Assembly: GCA_902806575.1 (NCBI GenBank) | Contig: CADCXD010000010.1 | Coordinates: 1 to 64,000 of the forward strand | DNA from: Jackrogersella multiformis | Taxonomy: Eukaryota > Ascomycota > Sordariomycetes > Xylariales > Hypoxylaceae | Reading direction: 5' to 3' | DNA: 64,000 bases | Part shown: in pieces, positions 47,501 to 57,258 of the stretch | How the letters are laid out: each line of letters begins with the position of its first letter | How positions within the stretch are numbered: the first letter of the stretch is position 1 | Notes under the pieces: generated by a model | Database searches by the model: none | Told to the model about the DNA's origin: nothing | The model's input: the letters and a program-made list of their open reading frames with translations, nothing else | Made by a program: the position numbers and the translations under genes

Positions 47501-49955
47501 AGAAATGTATGATCGGAGCAAGGTTCCCAGGATGCCTTGGCACGATATTGCGATGCAAGTTGTTGGCCAGCCCGCGCGTGATCTTACCCGGCACTTTGTG
47601 CAGCGGTGGAATTACCTACGGCGTGAACGGAAGCCCACTCGGCCGACTCCCTTCTTGCTTCCTCCGCCAGATGCTAATCCAGTGGACCTCGAGGCTCTCG
47701 GCCTCTCCGGAACGTGCGAAGTCCAGATCCTGCGTTCGGCAGGTGATTGGTCCCTGGGTTATCCGAAAGACATGAGGGAACATAGTATCCAGTCGGCATA
47801 TGTGAAGCTCATTGAAGAGTCCGAGCACTTCGTCTACATGGAGAACCAATTTTTTATTACGAGTACTGAGACGATGAACACGAGGGTAGTAAACCGCATC
47901 GGCGATGCTCTCGTCGAACGTATTATTAGAGCCCACGAGAAAAACGAGGAGTGGCGATGTTGTATTCTGATTCCCCTTATGCCTGGTTTCCAGAACACAG
48001 TAGATCAGGCTGAGGGGAGCAGTGTGCGTTTGATCATGCAATTCCAATACCGAAGCATCTGTAGAGGACCGAACTCGATCTTCGGACGCCTGCAAGCGGT
48101 GGGCATAGAACCGGAAGATTACATCCAGTTCTTCAGTTTGAGGCAGTGGGGCCGAATTGGTGCTCACAACCAGATCGTGACGGAGCAACTGTACATTCAC
48201 GCCAAGGCTATCGTTGTGGACGACCGCGTTGCTTTGATAGGATCGGCTAATATCAACGAACGCTCAATGTTAGGCAACCGAGACTCAGAAGTAGCTGCTA
48301 TTGTTCGAGACACTGATATGATGTGGTCGACGATGGCTGGTGAAACTTACCAAGTCGGGCGATTTGCCCATACTCTTCGTATGCGATTGATGAGGGAGCA
48401 TCTCGGGTTGGACGTGGATGAGATAACAGAAGAAGAAAGGCAATCGGAGCTTAGTGCTGAGGCGAATTTCGAAGCTGAGATGGGTCAAATATATGGAGAG
48501 GACGATGAAAGTCAGGCCGCAGAGAGTTCGGCGCACGCGGGACCGAGCACATTCCACCGCGGCGCAAGCTTCAATCATGATGTACCCGCAGAAGGAGAGC
48601 GTGGTTTTGCGTCTTCGTCTTCGTCGTCTTCGTCGTCTTCAAGTTCGAGAGGAAAGTCACCGGAACGTGATCCCCGCATACATGGAAATGAGACACACGA
48701 GAGGGATGTTGAAGGTTATGGTCCGGACCATTGGAAGGCAGCACAAGCCAAAGGCATCGATCGAGGGAATGATTCTACCGTCATAAATGGACGCGAAGTT
48801 CTTCTTCACAGGACCGGTCCCTCCAACCATAAATCGGACATCAAGTCTGGCGGGCCGCATCCAGAAACCTCCTCCAAAGGTTCATCGCAGCGCGACCTTG
48901 GCAAGGGGAACGAGGAACTCCCCCCAGCCCAGCCGGACCCTGCAGCTAGGTCCCAGCTACCACAGCATTCACAGCTTCCAGCATTGCCAGTCCTAGACGA
49001 TACCGACATAGGCGGTCCTCCAATGCGCCTAGACGAGTCTGGAAAGCCTACCAACGAGCCACTGAACCCTCTAGTCGCAGACATTGTGCCTGCTCGAATT
49101 GATAAGGATTGCATGCGTGACCCGGTTAATCCTGCCTTCTGGGAGGATATCTGGACGAGGGTTGCGTCGAATAACACGAAGCTGTACCGACGGGTTTTCC
49201 GATGTATGCCCGACAGCGATGTATCCACGTGGAAGGAATACAACGAATTCGAGGATTATGCTCGCCGATTTAAGGACAGCATGGTAGGTCCTAGGAACGA
49301 CGAGTCTGAGGCCAATACTCAAGCTGGCCACCCTGGCGGGACGGCAGCAGGCGTCTCGGCATCAGGCACGGCACATGGGGCTCATGGCATTTCCGAAAAG
49401 CCCAACATAGACCAACACAATGGGAGTAATCCAAAGGTGGTAGTTTCCAGTGGAAGCACAAATGCCTTGGATGAAAAGGCGCCCATATCGGAAGGCAGCC
49501 ATGCTCCGGAGAAAGAGGAGCCTAATCTCGGTGCCGACGCGGAGAAGGTTCGTACTAAGAATTCCATCGAACCACCTTCGCCAGTCCAGCCTGCTGGAGA
49601 CATCCCGTTCCCGGCGTACGATGGCCAAGTTGACACCACGCACCTTGATCCTCAGAGCGAGAAGCGAGACCGGAGGGCAACGTTCTCGTCGTGTGAAAAA
49701 TCGGCGCCAGAGTCCAGTAGTACTACCAACCCCTATAACCATAACTCGACGAGGCGTCGCCGACGAGCTACTACTAAGGGTAGCCGGCGCGGACCCGTCT
49801 TTCCGTACGAGCTTCTCAACCGCGAGGAAGCCGGGGAGCTGTGTGGTATGATCCAGGGGACACTGGTTCAATTCCCGTACGACTGGCTCGAGGCCGAGGA
49901 GAAGGATAACCACTGGCTGTACCAGGCCGACTTGCTGGCGCCCAAGGAAATATAG
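44538..49955 (+). CDS. spo14: Phospholipase D1, Spo14-type (PX-PH-PLD)
   Basis: Hydrolyses phosphatidylcholine to phosphatidic acid and choline at cell membranes, with roles in secretion, sporulation and morphogenesis in yeasts. Uninterrupted 1,805 codons from the ATG at 44,538; an upstream TTG in frame is not a credible start. Order: Ser/Pro-rich N-terminus (1-370), PX-like region (~414-635) with a long acidic and basic insert, PH region (~637-790), then the catalytic core with DWWLSPELYMRRP, first HKD motif HHEKVCIVD (~912-920), GGIDLCFGRWD, YMENQFFIT, and second HKD motif HAKAIVVD (~1221-1228) followed by GSANINERSMLGNRD. Both catalytic H, K and D sets are intact. The ~480-residue tail is mostly disordered, includes a run of serines encoded by TCN codons near 48,615, and ends in a conserved-looking PYELLNREEAGELCGMIQGT segment. 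Confidence 0.95.
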   Translation: MSTLDHDDSVPPSPPSASHRPNHLLPNPNAPVPAHGLPLSDTTSVHSPVISDSEQPVDYLNGGRPHDSASPLNATFLGQPAALRTPSPLRTSEVQTWDRDAAAQGEPTSPGRPSVQFARTDVLVDPPRQHARHGSWDEGDLRNRSRGERWISRLRSTLGSSGPIQPPRSPAASEQAPYSATASPVVGRSYRVPDTLDEEEGSDADVEASADEGHERDAPKSKRKRMRRRLKQLDMFTAPNSPRPPDDLDSPRPSRLNTMVRRSTMPEAAEHRGGMSEGEGRDHLAGRRPTWARGSSWIGSQRIGNPSVEDIGSPQSRTPGHRRRISEMFGAGGTSDGGDWLTTPRRPFLGADRAATFGVQRWKQVKHTLRMLGKRRTDQFDFYKSAELMAELRAVTPAVVILASMLQRDEHGNKRIPVLLEQLNLRVVDSRPEDSASERHTIFTIALEYGSGLSRMRWTVTRSVREIWNIHWKYRLSLKNDITLQTTTNQRNRPKQPRFPRKAFPYLRTYHSLEESDEEEKPPGTRADETVAEGTAGEATAAEGTASDNDRRPNPHRKRSRINTFLPRRQSSGLGENGEASLANVQNSAALKKKFIERQRKTLEKYLQEMVHWLMFRADSNRICKFLELSALGVRLAAEGSFHGKECYLHIQSTNGIDFRRVLSPQKVIARHSRKWFLVRQNYVAVVESPATMNIYDVYLVDPDFRIVSKKNTLKRFGAKLKVDIEKGVENDDHHLTDEESRGKHHTLKLYSADRKIKLFSRNQTVLRQFEESVVDMLKQTQWHERHRFDSFAPVRKASFAQWLVDGRDYMWNVSRAISMAQDVIYIHDWWLSPELYMRRPACISQKWRLDRLLQKKAKEGVKVFIIIYRNVEQAIPIDSEYTKFSLLNLHDNILVLRSPNQLKKNQFFYAHHEKVCIVDHDVAFLGGIDLCFGRWDNPQHPIADDRPTGMEPDGDRPRDAEHCQLFPGKDYSNPRVLDFFKLNEPYEEMYDRSKVPRMPWHDIAMQVVGQPARDLTRHFVQRWNYLRRERKPTRPTPFLLPPPDANPVDLEALGLSGTCEVQILRSAGDWSLGYPKDMREHSIQSAYVKLIEESEHFVYMENQFFITSTETMNTRVVNRIGDALVERIIRAHEKNEEWRCCILIPLMPGFQNTVDQAEGSSVRLIMQFQYRSICRGPNSIFGRLQAVGIEPEDYIQFFSLRQWGRIGAHNQIVTEQLYIHAKAIVVDDRVALIGSANINERSMLGNRDSEVAAIVRDTDMMWSTMAGETYQVGRFAHTLRMRLMREHLGLDVDEITEEERQSELSAEANFEAEMGQIYGEDDESQAAESSAHAGPSTFHRGASFNHDVPAEGERGFASSSSSSSSSSSSRGKSPERDPRIHGNETHERDVEGYGPDHWKAAQAKGIDRGNDSTVINGREVLLHRTGPSNHKSDIKSGGPHPETSSKGSSQRDLGKGNEELPPAQPDPAARSQLPQHSQLPALPVLDDTDIGGPPMRLDESGKPTNEPLNPLVADIVPARIDKDCMRDPVNPAFWEDIWTRVASNNTKLYRRVFRCMPDSDVSTWKEYNEFEDYARRFKDSMVGPRNDESEANTQAGHPGGTAAGVSASGTAHGAHGISEKPNIDQHNGSNPKVVVSSGSTNALDEKAPISEGSHAPEKEEPNLGADAEKVRTKNSIEPPSPVQPAGDIPFPAYDGQVDTTHLDPQSEKRDRRATFSSCEKSAPESSSTTNPYNHNSTRRRRRATTKGSRRGPVFPYELLNREEAGELCGMIQGTLVQFPYDWLEAEEKDNHWLYQADLLAPKEI

Positions 49956-51400
49956 TACGTTTTACCTTCCGCTTCCCTTAACGAATGCCCAAGAGGGGTT
50001 TTCATGACGACTAACAGACTCGCAGTGACTAAACATGCTTTATGTCTTATGCCTGTTAAGGCTGTTTACCATGAGCCCTCTTATGTGGACCAAGGGCCGA
50101 CTCGAGATGGACGGCGGGTAGAAGTCGCCATCTTCCATTTGGCTATTCCATATGTAATCTGGCTGTGCTGCATTCTATAGAGTAGGTGGAGTTGTTATGT
50201 CTCATCATTACTACTACTAGACATATATACTTGAATACGTAATACTCGGCACGGGTGGGAAGACTGCGGTCTGGCTCCCGATTGAGATACCTACCACTTA
50301 TATTTACTTAGCCACATGCGCATACCATCATGTTATATTCTACTTCGCTGTACCGAAAAAAATATGAAAAGTTTTTAATCAGCCGAATTACGAATCGCAG
50401 ATACCTTTTTCGACAGTAGAACCTAAATATATAAATTTGACGACTCGGATTGTATATCATGGCGCTGACTGTGCCTGGTAGAAAAACTCGGCCAACTATT
50501 ATCCTAATCGTCAAGTCATCTTGTGTATGTTGCTATGTAGGCTCATACGATGACATAAGGCTGGCCCGACTAAATGGATTCATTAACGTGTGGAAGAGTA
50601 TGATTAAGATAAAACTTACGATACGAACTCAAGAGCCTCTAACCGTTTATTCATGCTAGACGCTAAACGCGAGGAGTGTATTGTTATTGAAATGCGTCGC
50701 ATATCTCCGAGTACACCTGGAAGCAACATCTAGGATAGACTTGGTTACTAGGCTAAATACGTAGAATGGGCAAGATAAGTAAATACAAAAGCCACGTTGA
50801 CTCTAGCAGACGGAAGGCAGCATGCCACTTCCACATTATCTTTTATACATACATATATATTGTACACGGTTTATCTGTCCTATTACCCCTTGGTGGTGAG
50901 AAAAATATCCTACATCGAACATCCAAGGACCAGGAGTATACATGGCATCCGACCGGTCTGTAACTAATTATGCTAATTATGAACAAAAGAAAAACAGAGA
51001 TCAAGAGCTAGCAAGTAGGCTAGCTGCTTCTGGGGGTATCATATCCGTGTTCTCCCATCCTATGCTTCTTCGCTTGCGATTTCCTACCGCATGGCATGTC
51101 TGCTAACCAACTTCTCCATGCTTTATCTGCATGGAGTGGCGCCTACCAAGTAACGGTTCCCGAAAAGCAACCATACACTACCACGTGTATGGTGTATGCT
51201 GCTTAATTATTCTCGTATTCCAACTGGGTTGAAAACATGTGCTCCTTGACCTTAAATCCAGGAATAGCCAAGAGTCGATGTACAATGCATATGGAACTAA
51301 AGAGGAAAATGTAGATGCTCTAAATAGCGGGAAAAAATTAGCAAAGAAATGCTAAGACCATCCTAGTAACAGAATTAGGGGACCAAAGGTGATTTAAGGA
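49956..51400. other. ~1.4 kb spacer between convergent genes
   Basis: Holds the 3' ends of the phospholipase D gene and of the coiled-coil gene. Short open frames at 50,308-50,963 carry no features. No repeat or RNA gene was recognised. Confidence 0.6.
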
Positions 51401-53416
51401 TTATATGGTAGTCTCGCTGTCGCTGAGACCCTCCCTCAAAGCATCCCGATTCACGTTGTCGGGCTGGATCTTAGCAGGTGGTGCTCGTCGTTGCGCTGCG
51501 GCTACATATTCTGAAAACCCGGGTATTACACCAGGCTGATTGATGCCTGGAGATCGACCGGGTGGTTTTTGGAAACTCTTCTCTCCGATAGTCTTGCTGG
51601 ATGCACTGGTGGAACCTCCTCCTCCGCCTCCACCACCCCACGGTCTCCAACCGACCCATTTACCGAGTTTTGATGGACCAAGGCCTCGCATGGACGACTC
51701 AGAAATAGATTGCAAACTCCCTACCGGAAAGGAAGAGCCATAACTCTCTCGCAGCAGCACACTGCTTCGCTTCGCGCTATCACGCGATAGCATAGGCCGT
51801 GCTGTGACAGTGCTGCTGCCCGTTACGGAAGAAGCAGAACCTATCTGGCCTATCGTAAGTTGGCTAGGCCGAGACTTCAACGTGTGTATGTCAAGGCCGC
51901 CTGAGAGCGATATGATTGATTCGTGTGATAATGTCCTGCGTACTCGAACGAGCGGCATCCGATGATTGTCTCCGTTGTCGACAAGCGAAATGTCATCATT
52001 TCTCGCATACTGATCTCTAGATGCTCCTTCGTCTGCGATGGATTGATCCATGGCTGAAGTTAGACCTGGAGTGCTATCCCCGTCGTCAGATTCTTCAATA
52101 ATCGGCTGGGTCTTCGTTAGGGAAGGCTGTACGGCAGCTGATGCTGTAGATAATTGGAAGCCTCGTGAAATATTGGAGAGTTGCTTCTGATAGGTAGCAT
52201 GCCACGTAGGCGACATCGGGTCAATACTGGTCGTCGGCGAGCAGGGGAACGAGTCCATAGTATGATCAAAGACCGAACTCCGACGATTCGATCGAGGCGA
52301 GCTCGGAACCGATGAGGGCGCAAAATCGGACCGATGGTCCGAGTAGGTAGACCAGCAGTTGGACAATAGGGAATCCCTATGCATATGAGATACAAATTGT
52401 GAGCGCATCAGACCATTGGGAGGGGTGCTCGGAACTGAAGCTCTAGAGGGCGTAAATATCCCAGGCGTGAGCGATTGTCGTTTCTTCCGTGGTCTCTTCG
52501 CTTCCTGCTTCGCTTCCTCTTTCGACTTTGGCAAGTGATAGTGATGGTGGATATGTAGCTCTTTCGGAGTTTTGGGAGCCTTCTCTTCAGGTGACCCCTT
52601 TTCAGATTCTAGCTCTGCCATCAGTGTCGAGGCAAAATTGGTCTGCCCATCTCCTAACGGTTGGTGATATATGAGTTGATTCTGCAGGGCCTGAATCTCA
52701 TCGTTGGAATTCATCAGCATCTCCCGTAGCTCGGCGATACCATATTGAAGGTTAGCATTGTCTTGTAGAAGGTCGCGGACAAAGTGTGACACCGCGTTGC
52801 TTCCCAAACCTGGGCCACGATCTAGCGATTTAGCAGCAGCAGCCCCTTTCAGTCGGCCGGCGGCAGTATTCAGCTCCTTCTCCATTTCGCGCTGCCTCTC
52901 GATACGGCCCATCATCTCGACATGATATTCCCTCTCTTCTTTCGCTTCCTTCTCCATCCGCTCGAGCTGCTCCTGCAAGTCATTGATGCCTCTTTCGGCT
53001 CGTTTCCATCTTGACACGGCAGATCGGGCCTCCTCCCGAGATAGGATTAGAGTACTCTGCAGCTCAGCTTGTTCCTGCTCCAAGGCCTCAAGCTGGCGCT
53101 CTAGCGCAGCGGCACGCGCTGTCTCTCCTTCTAGACGACGGACTGCCTGCTGTGAGGAAAGTAGAGTAGCTTCGAGCGATGTAATGCGACCTTCAGAGTC
53201 GATGACGGTGGTATTGAGCATCTCGAGTTGATCTAGAAGATTCCTATTCTCCTCGATGGTCCTCGCATTCCTAGACTCAAGCTCCCTGTTGTCAACCTCC
53301 AACTCCTCGATACGGACGGTGAGCTCGGTGCGATCCCGCTCCGCATCGGCCATGTAAGCTTCATGACGCGCAAGCAGGGCCTGCAACGCGAAGGTTAGAG
53401 ACTTGGAGGCACCCAT
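51401..53416 (-). CDS. Coiled-coil protein with N-myristoylation signal
   Basis: Function unknown. I chose the ATG at 53,416 (671 aa) because the open frame upstream runs through a TAGA-type microsatellite and reads as low-complexity text. From this start the protein begins MGASKSLTF, which fits the N-myristoylation consensus (Gly2, small residue at 6). Residues ~8-230 form a long coiled coil (RIEELEVDNRELESRN, LERQLEALEQEQAELQ). A second short helical segment contains LQDNANLQYGIAELREML. The centre has a His-rich HIHHHYHLP, a Lys-rich stretch KRPRKKRQSLTPG, and Ser/Pro-rich text. Near the C-terminus a poly-Gly run precedes QPGVIPGFSEYVAAAQRR, likely a conserved end motif. No enzymatic domain. 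A membrane-tethered scaffold is an inference only. Confidence 0.8.
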   Translation of the reverse strand: MGASKSLTFALQALLARHEAYMADAERDRTELTVRIEELEVDNRELESRNARTIEENRNLLDQLEMLNTTVIDSEGRITSLEATLLSSQQAVRRLEGETARAAALERQLEALEQEQAELQSTLILSREEARSAVSRWKRAERGINDLQEQLERMEKEAKEEREYHVEMMGRIERQREMEKELNTAAGRLKGAAAAKSLDRGPGLGSNAVSHFVRDLLQDNANLQYGIAELREMLMNSNDEIQALQNQLIYHQPLGDGQTNFASTLMAELESEKGSPEEKAPKTPKELHIHHHYHLPKSKEEAKQEAKRPRKKRQSLTPGIFTPSRASVPSTPPNGLMRSQFVSHMHRDSLLSNCWSTYSDHRSDFAPSSVPSSPRSNRRSSVFDHTMDSFPCSPTTSIDPMSPTWHATYQKQLSNISRGFQLSTASAAVQPSLTKTQPIIEESDDGDSTPGLTSAMDQSIADEGASRDQYARNDDISLVDNGDNHRMPLVRVRRTLSHESIISLSGGLDIHTLKSRPSQLTIGQIGSASSVTGSSTVTARPMLSRDSAKRSSVLLRESYGSSFPVGSLQSISESSMRGLGPSKLGKWVGWRPWGGGGGGGGSTSASSKTIGEKSFQKPPGRSPGINQPGVIPGFSEYVAAAQRRAPPAKIQPDNVNRDALREGLSDSETTI

Positions 53417-55393
53417 GGTAGTATAGATAGGTAGATAGGTAGATAGATAGATATTAAGAGGAATAGTTATTAGGGATATATTCTGGAATGTTGATTGTAA
53501 TAGATAAGTGACAAGCGGCATAACAAAACGACGTAGAGACACATTCCCGAGATAGAATTCCTAGATGATTCGCATAGGATGATTCACATAGGGCATAGGG
53601 CATATGGCGGGGAGGAGCAAACGAACTAGGAACGCGGTGGGTTATAATAAGAATTAGGTGATAGGTGAGCTTCAGGTGAACATGACTCCTCCTCACTGGA
53701 GGAAGTTGTTGAAGCCTATTGTGGCTTGAGTCTGGCCACAGCTCATGACCAGGTGAACTGACGGAAGACGTACCTGACCCATCCGCGCAGCCGTGTGGAC
53801 ATCTTTCTCGACGCTAGAGAGAACAGAGCAGTTGTGTCTCAAGAATACACACTCCATGGAGCCACAACAACATTTCATAGGCCCTGGTTCGTAGTAGGCT
53901 GCAGAGAGATCGTCGTCATTACGGCCGCCGGTAATGACTCCCACGGGTTCAGCCATGACGATGGCTGCGATGGCTGCGATGGCTAACGGTAGCTTCGTTG
54001 CGCGTGTTCGGTTGGGATCAGCATGCTGGAATATTTTGGAGATTGCCGAGAAGTCAAGAGCTGGAGAGGTTCCTTTTTGCTATTCTATCCTGCCAAGTGA
54101 GGCGATGGGCGGCGAGCCAGTGGAGTTGGCTTTTTAGCGAAATGCGCCCTTCGGCGCGTCCGTCCGTCCGGAAAAAGAATGATTAAAACTGTTTAATACT
54201 TGTCTCACAAGTATGTACAGTCGCAAAATAGATGAGAGGAGAGAAAAAGGAATGTAAAAGAAAAAAGAAAGGAGGGAAAGAAAAGAAATAAGAAAAAAAA
54301 AAAAAAAGATAGGGGAAATAAAGCTACTTTCGAAGTTGAATTTAGTAGATTAGTGAATATGAATTTCGCGTCAGGTTGCCGTCAGTTGAAGTGGAGAGAT
54401 GATTAGATCAGGTGGGGAGGGGTATAATGGGAGGGATCGTTAATTAGGTACCTCCAGCTAGCTGCTCTTTCCCATAACCCCGATAACACGCAAAGTACAT
54501 GTAGGTATGTACCTAGGTATCTATCCTAGTACCCTCGTACCTCTCTAGATCAATGGATGTCTTACCTGTACCGGTAAAAGACATCTACCTACCTACATAC
54601 ATGTAGTGTAGGTACCTAGGTAGTCATGAAAATGTCAACTGCAAGGCAGATGGAGAAGCACCTGGGCATACATACATGTAGGATGTAGGTGTGGTGTGGA
54701 AGAGATATATGTATACCTTACCTCTTTCTACCTGACAAACAATACATAGATTGACATACATATGGTAGCCAATACCGCCTTCTGTTGAAGAAGGGGTTGG
54801 GAATCCCATCACATGAACAAATGGTGATGTTACCTACCTAAGCTTACCATGTTTCGTTGCACAGTCCGTCTGGGCCATCCCCTGATACCTACCTAGGTAC
54901 CTAGTGTAGGTACTATGCTGCTAGGGGTACCTATTATGTAGGCAATGTAGGCGGGGGATTTCGCGAGACTTCGACTACCTAGTGTACCTAGTACCTAGGT
55001 AGGATGGATGTTGTACCGTCATGTACGATGACGCATCACAACCCAATCGATTCTCCAACATTGAAATGCTTCACCTACCTACTCCAAACTTGACCATAAG
55101 TACCTCATGCCTAGATATCCATAAGGTACCTACTTAGAGGAGAAAGAAAGCCACCAACCTGCTTGCTTACTTGCTTGCTTTCTTACTTGCTTGCTCTCTT
55201 ACGTACATAAAATTTCATAGTGGCTGACTGCAGACTCCGATAGAACTGGTTCCTGCGTTAAGAACTAAAAATAAAAATAAAAACCCTCCAGTATCTCGTA
55301 CCTGGCATTAGCCCAGGCACACAAGTCCCCACCCTGCATAGTGCATACAACAAATCTCATTACCTACCTACCTAACCTATACATACTGACATA
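53417..55393. other. ~2 kb spacer with purine tract and palindromes
   Basis: No gene I can support. A TAGATAGG microsatellite lies at 53,423-53,453. A nearly pure purine tract at 54,231-54,318, ending in an A15 run, is a CT-rich stretch on the coding strand of the coiled-coil gene and resembles the tract upstream of pyruvate kinase. Dense ACCTAGGT palindromes occur at 54,445-54,620 and 54,890-55,005, and CTTG repeats at 55,160-55,200. Small plus-strand open frames at 53,795-54,186 look like leader sequence. Confidence 0.6.
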
Positions 55394-57258
55394 TCAGCCC
55401 TCGGCCGGCAGTGGAACACTCAGGATGTCCAATCCGCCTTTCAGCTCTGTCTTGGATGGCATAGCGCCCAGTTTCATGAGCTCCGCCGACTGAACCATGG
55501 CTGGATCTACGCCCATACTAGCCATCGCTACCACTGTCTCTCCCTTGCAATAATATGCCGCAAATTTACCCTCACCCGGATTGCCTTGCAACACAAGCTC
55601 GTCCCACCCATTCACCGAGTTGCCGCAATATCGGAGTTGGCCCGTTAATGCAGACCAAAATATCGGGGTGAAAAAGCCCGACTTCAGCGATGGGTCGACG
55701 ATGTGATGCGCCACCGCTCGCCCCTGATTCTGCGCCACGTTCCAGTGCTCGATTCTCGTGTAGTTGCCCTGGCCTCCTGGGCCGTGGTAAGGATACGAGG
55801 CGATATCTCCGATCGCGTACACGTCCTTCAGCCCCACCACGAAGAAGTTATCATCTGTCTTTAAAGACCCATCTCCCTCCAGTCGGATCGCCTTGTTCTC
55901 CTTAAGATATCCTGTCGACGGTGCCACACCGACTCCCAAAACAACCAGATCAGCCTCCAGTTTTGTACCATCTTTCAAATGCACAGAGCCCACCTTGGAT
56001 GGGTTCGAACTAGATGGCTCAGCTTTGTCCACACCTGCTGACATGTGGAACTTGATCCCTTTGCCTTCTAACCCCTTCTGTAGTCCAGCACCCACTTCTT
56101 TACCTAATACCCTCTCCAGCGGGGTGCTCTCCTGACCGACTATGGTAACATCGTTGCCGGCGGCCGTCGCGTTAGCTACCTCCATGCCAATAAAGCTACT
56201 ACCGACAATGACAATCTTTTTACCCTTCTCACCGATTGCATCGACAATCTTCTTTGCATCATGAACTGTTCTCAGCAGGAAGATGTTCTCGAGCACCTTA
56301 AAACCCTGTAGGGGTAGATTCCGAGGTGAAGCGCCGGTAGCCAAGATGAGCTTGGAGTAAACGTACTTCTCCTTGCTCTTAGTAACGACTGCCTTGTTGA
56401 CGAGGTCAACGTCGACGACTTCGTCGTGCACTACTTCAACCGAGCCAGATTTAAACCACTCGTCGTCTCTCCATTGAATCTTGGTGTGGTCGGTAATTAA
56501 GGCCTTCGACAGCTTGGTGCGATCGATGGGCAGATAGCCCTCGTTAGAGATCATGGTAATTGGTCCTGTGAATCCCTTTTCCCTGAGGCCTTCGATGGCA
56601 CCAATTGCACCACTACCTCCGCCAACCACAACGACTTTGTTAGCTGGAGCTCCGCCACTTACACCGCACTTGAAGTTGGGTTTTCGTCTCCCTGCCTTGA
56701 TTACGGCCTCGTCGCCTTCGATGTAGATACCGTCGTCCTTCTGGGTGGTTTTAAACACCGGCAGGGCGTCTAATGCGGGCGCATTCTCGATGTCACCGGT
56801 CTTGCCATTAAAACAGGCTACAAAGGTGATAGACAAGTAATGTCAGCTACGAAGGTTCTCCACCTACATCACAACAAGAGAGAAGAAGAAGAAGAAGAAA
56901 TAGTCCGAGTATTGGTGGACTAACCTCCATGCCATGGACAAGTCAATCTTCCACTCTTGGTTAGGACGCCATTCACGAGAGGAGCTCCATAATGTGTGCA
57001 CTTAGGCCCCAGTGCCTGGATCTTGCCGCCGGCGTTGAGGAGAAGTACCTTGCCGCCTTCGATGCCCTCGACTTCGACCTCGTGCTTGTCGCCCGGTTGC
57101 AGCGAGAGCGAAGAGATATCCTTTAGCTTGAACTGAGGCATGGCTCTGACAGAGGATACTGATATTGGTCGGACGGGATTATTTGTTGGCAGTTTAGAAT
57201 TGAACTTGAGGAAGACGCGAGCTATACAAGGTCGTAGCAAATATCTTGCGGAATTCAT
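55394..57258 (-). CDS. Rieske-AIF type NAD(P)H oxidoreductase (AIFM3/Nfrl-like)
   Basis: Two exons (56925-57258, 55394-56817) with a 107 bp GT-AG intron give 585 aa. A Rieske domain comes first, with [2Fe-2S] ligands CTH (C87, H89) and CPWH (C107, H110); the intron falls within the CPWHGACF loop. Next is a two-dinucleotide-fold flavoprotein: VVVGGGSGAIGA near residue 174 for FAD, IVIVGSSFIGMEVA for NADH, and DVYAIGDIASYPYHG for the FAD ribityl contact. It ends with a reductase C-terminal domain. This arrangement is that of AIFM3-like proteins, which move electrons from NADH through FAD to the iron-sulphur centre. Residues 1-39 are basic and lack acidic residues, like a mitochondrial presequence; the alternative start MPQFKLK (57,141) would give a cytosolic form. 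The physiological acceptor is unknown. Confidence 0.9.

Noticed and set aside
53417..53542. N-terminal extension of the coiled-coil protein from the upstream ATG
   Set aside because: The added 42 residues are encoded largely by a TAGA-type microsatellite, and the inner start gives a better N-terminus.
53795..54186. Plus-strand small open frames between divergent genes
   Set aside because: No conserved features; probably leader or promoter of the neighbouring minus-strand gene.
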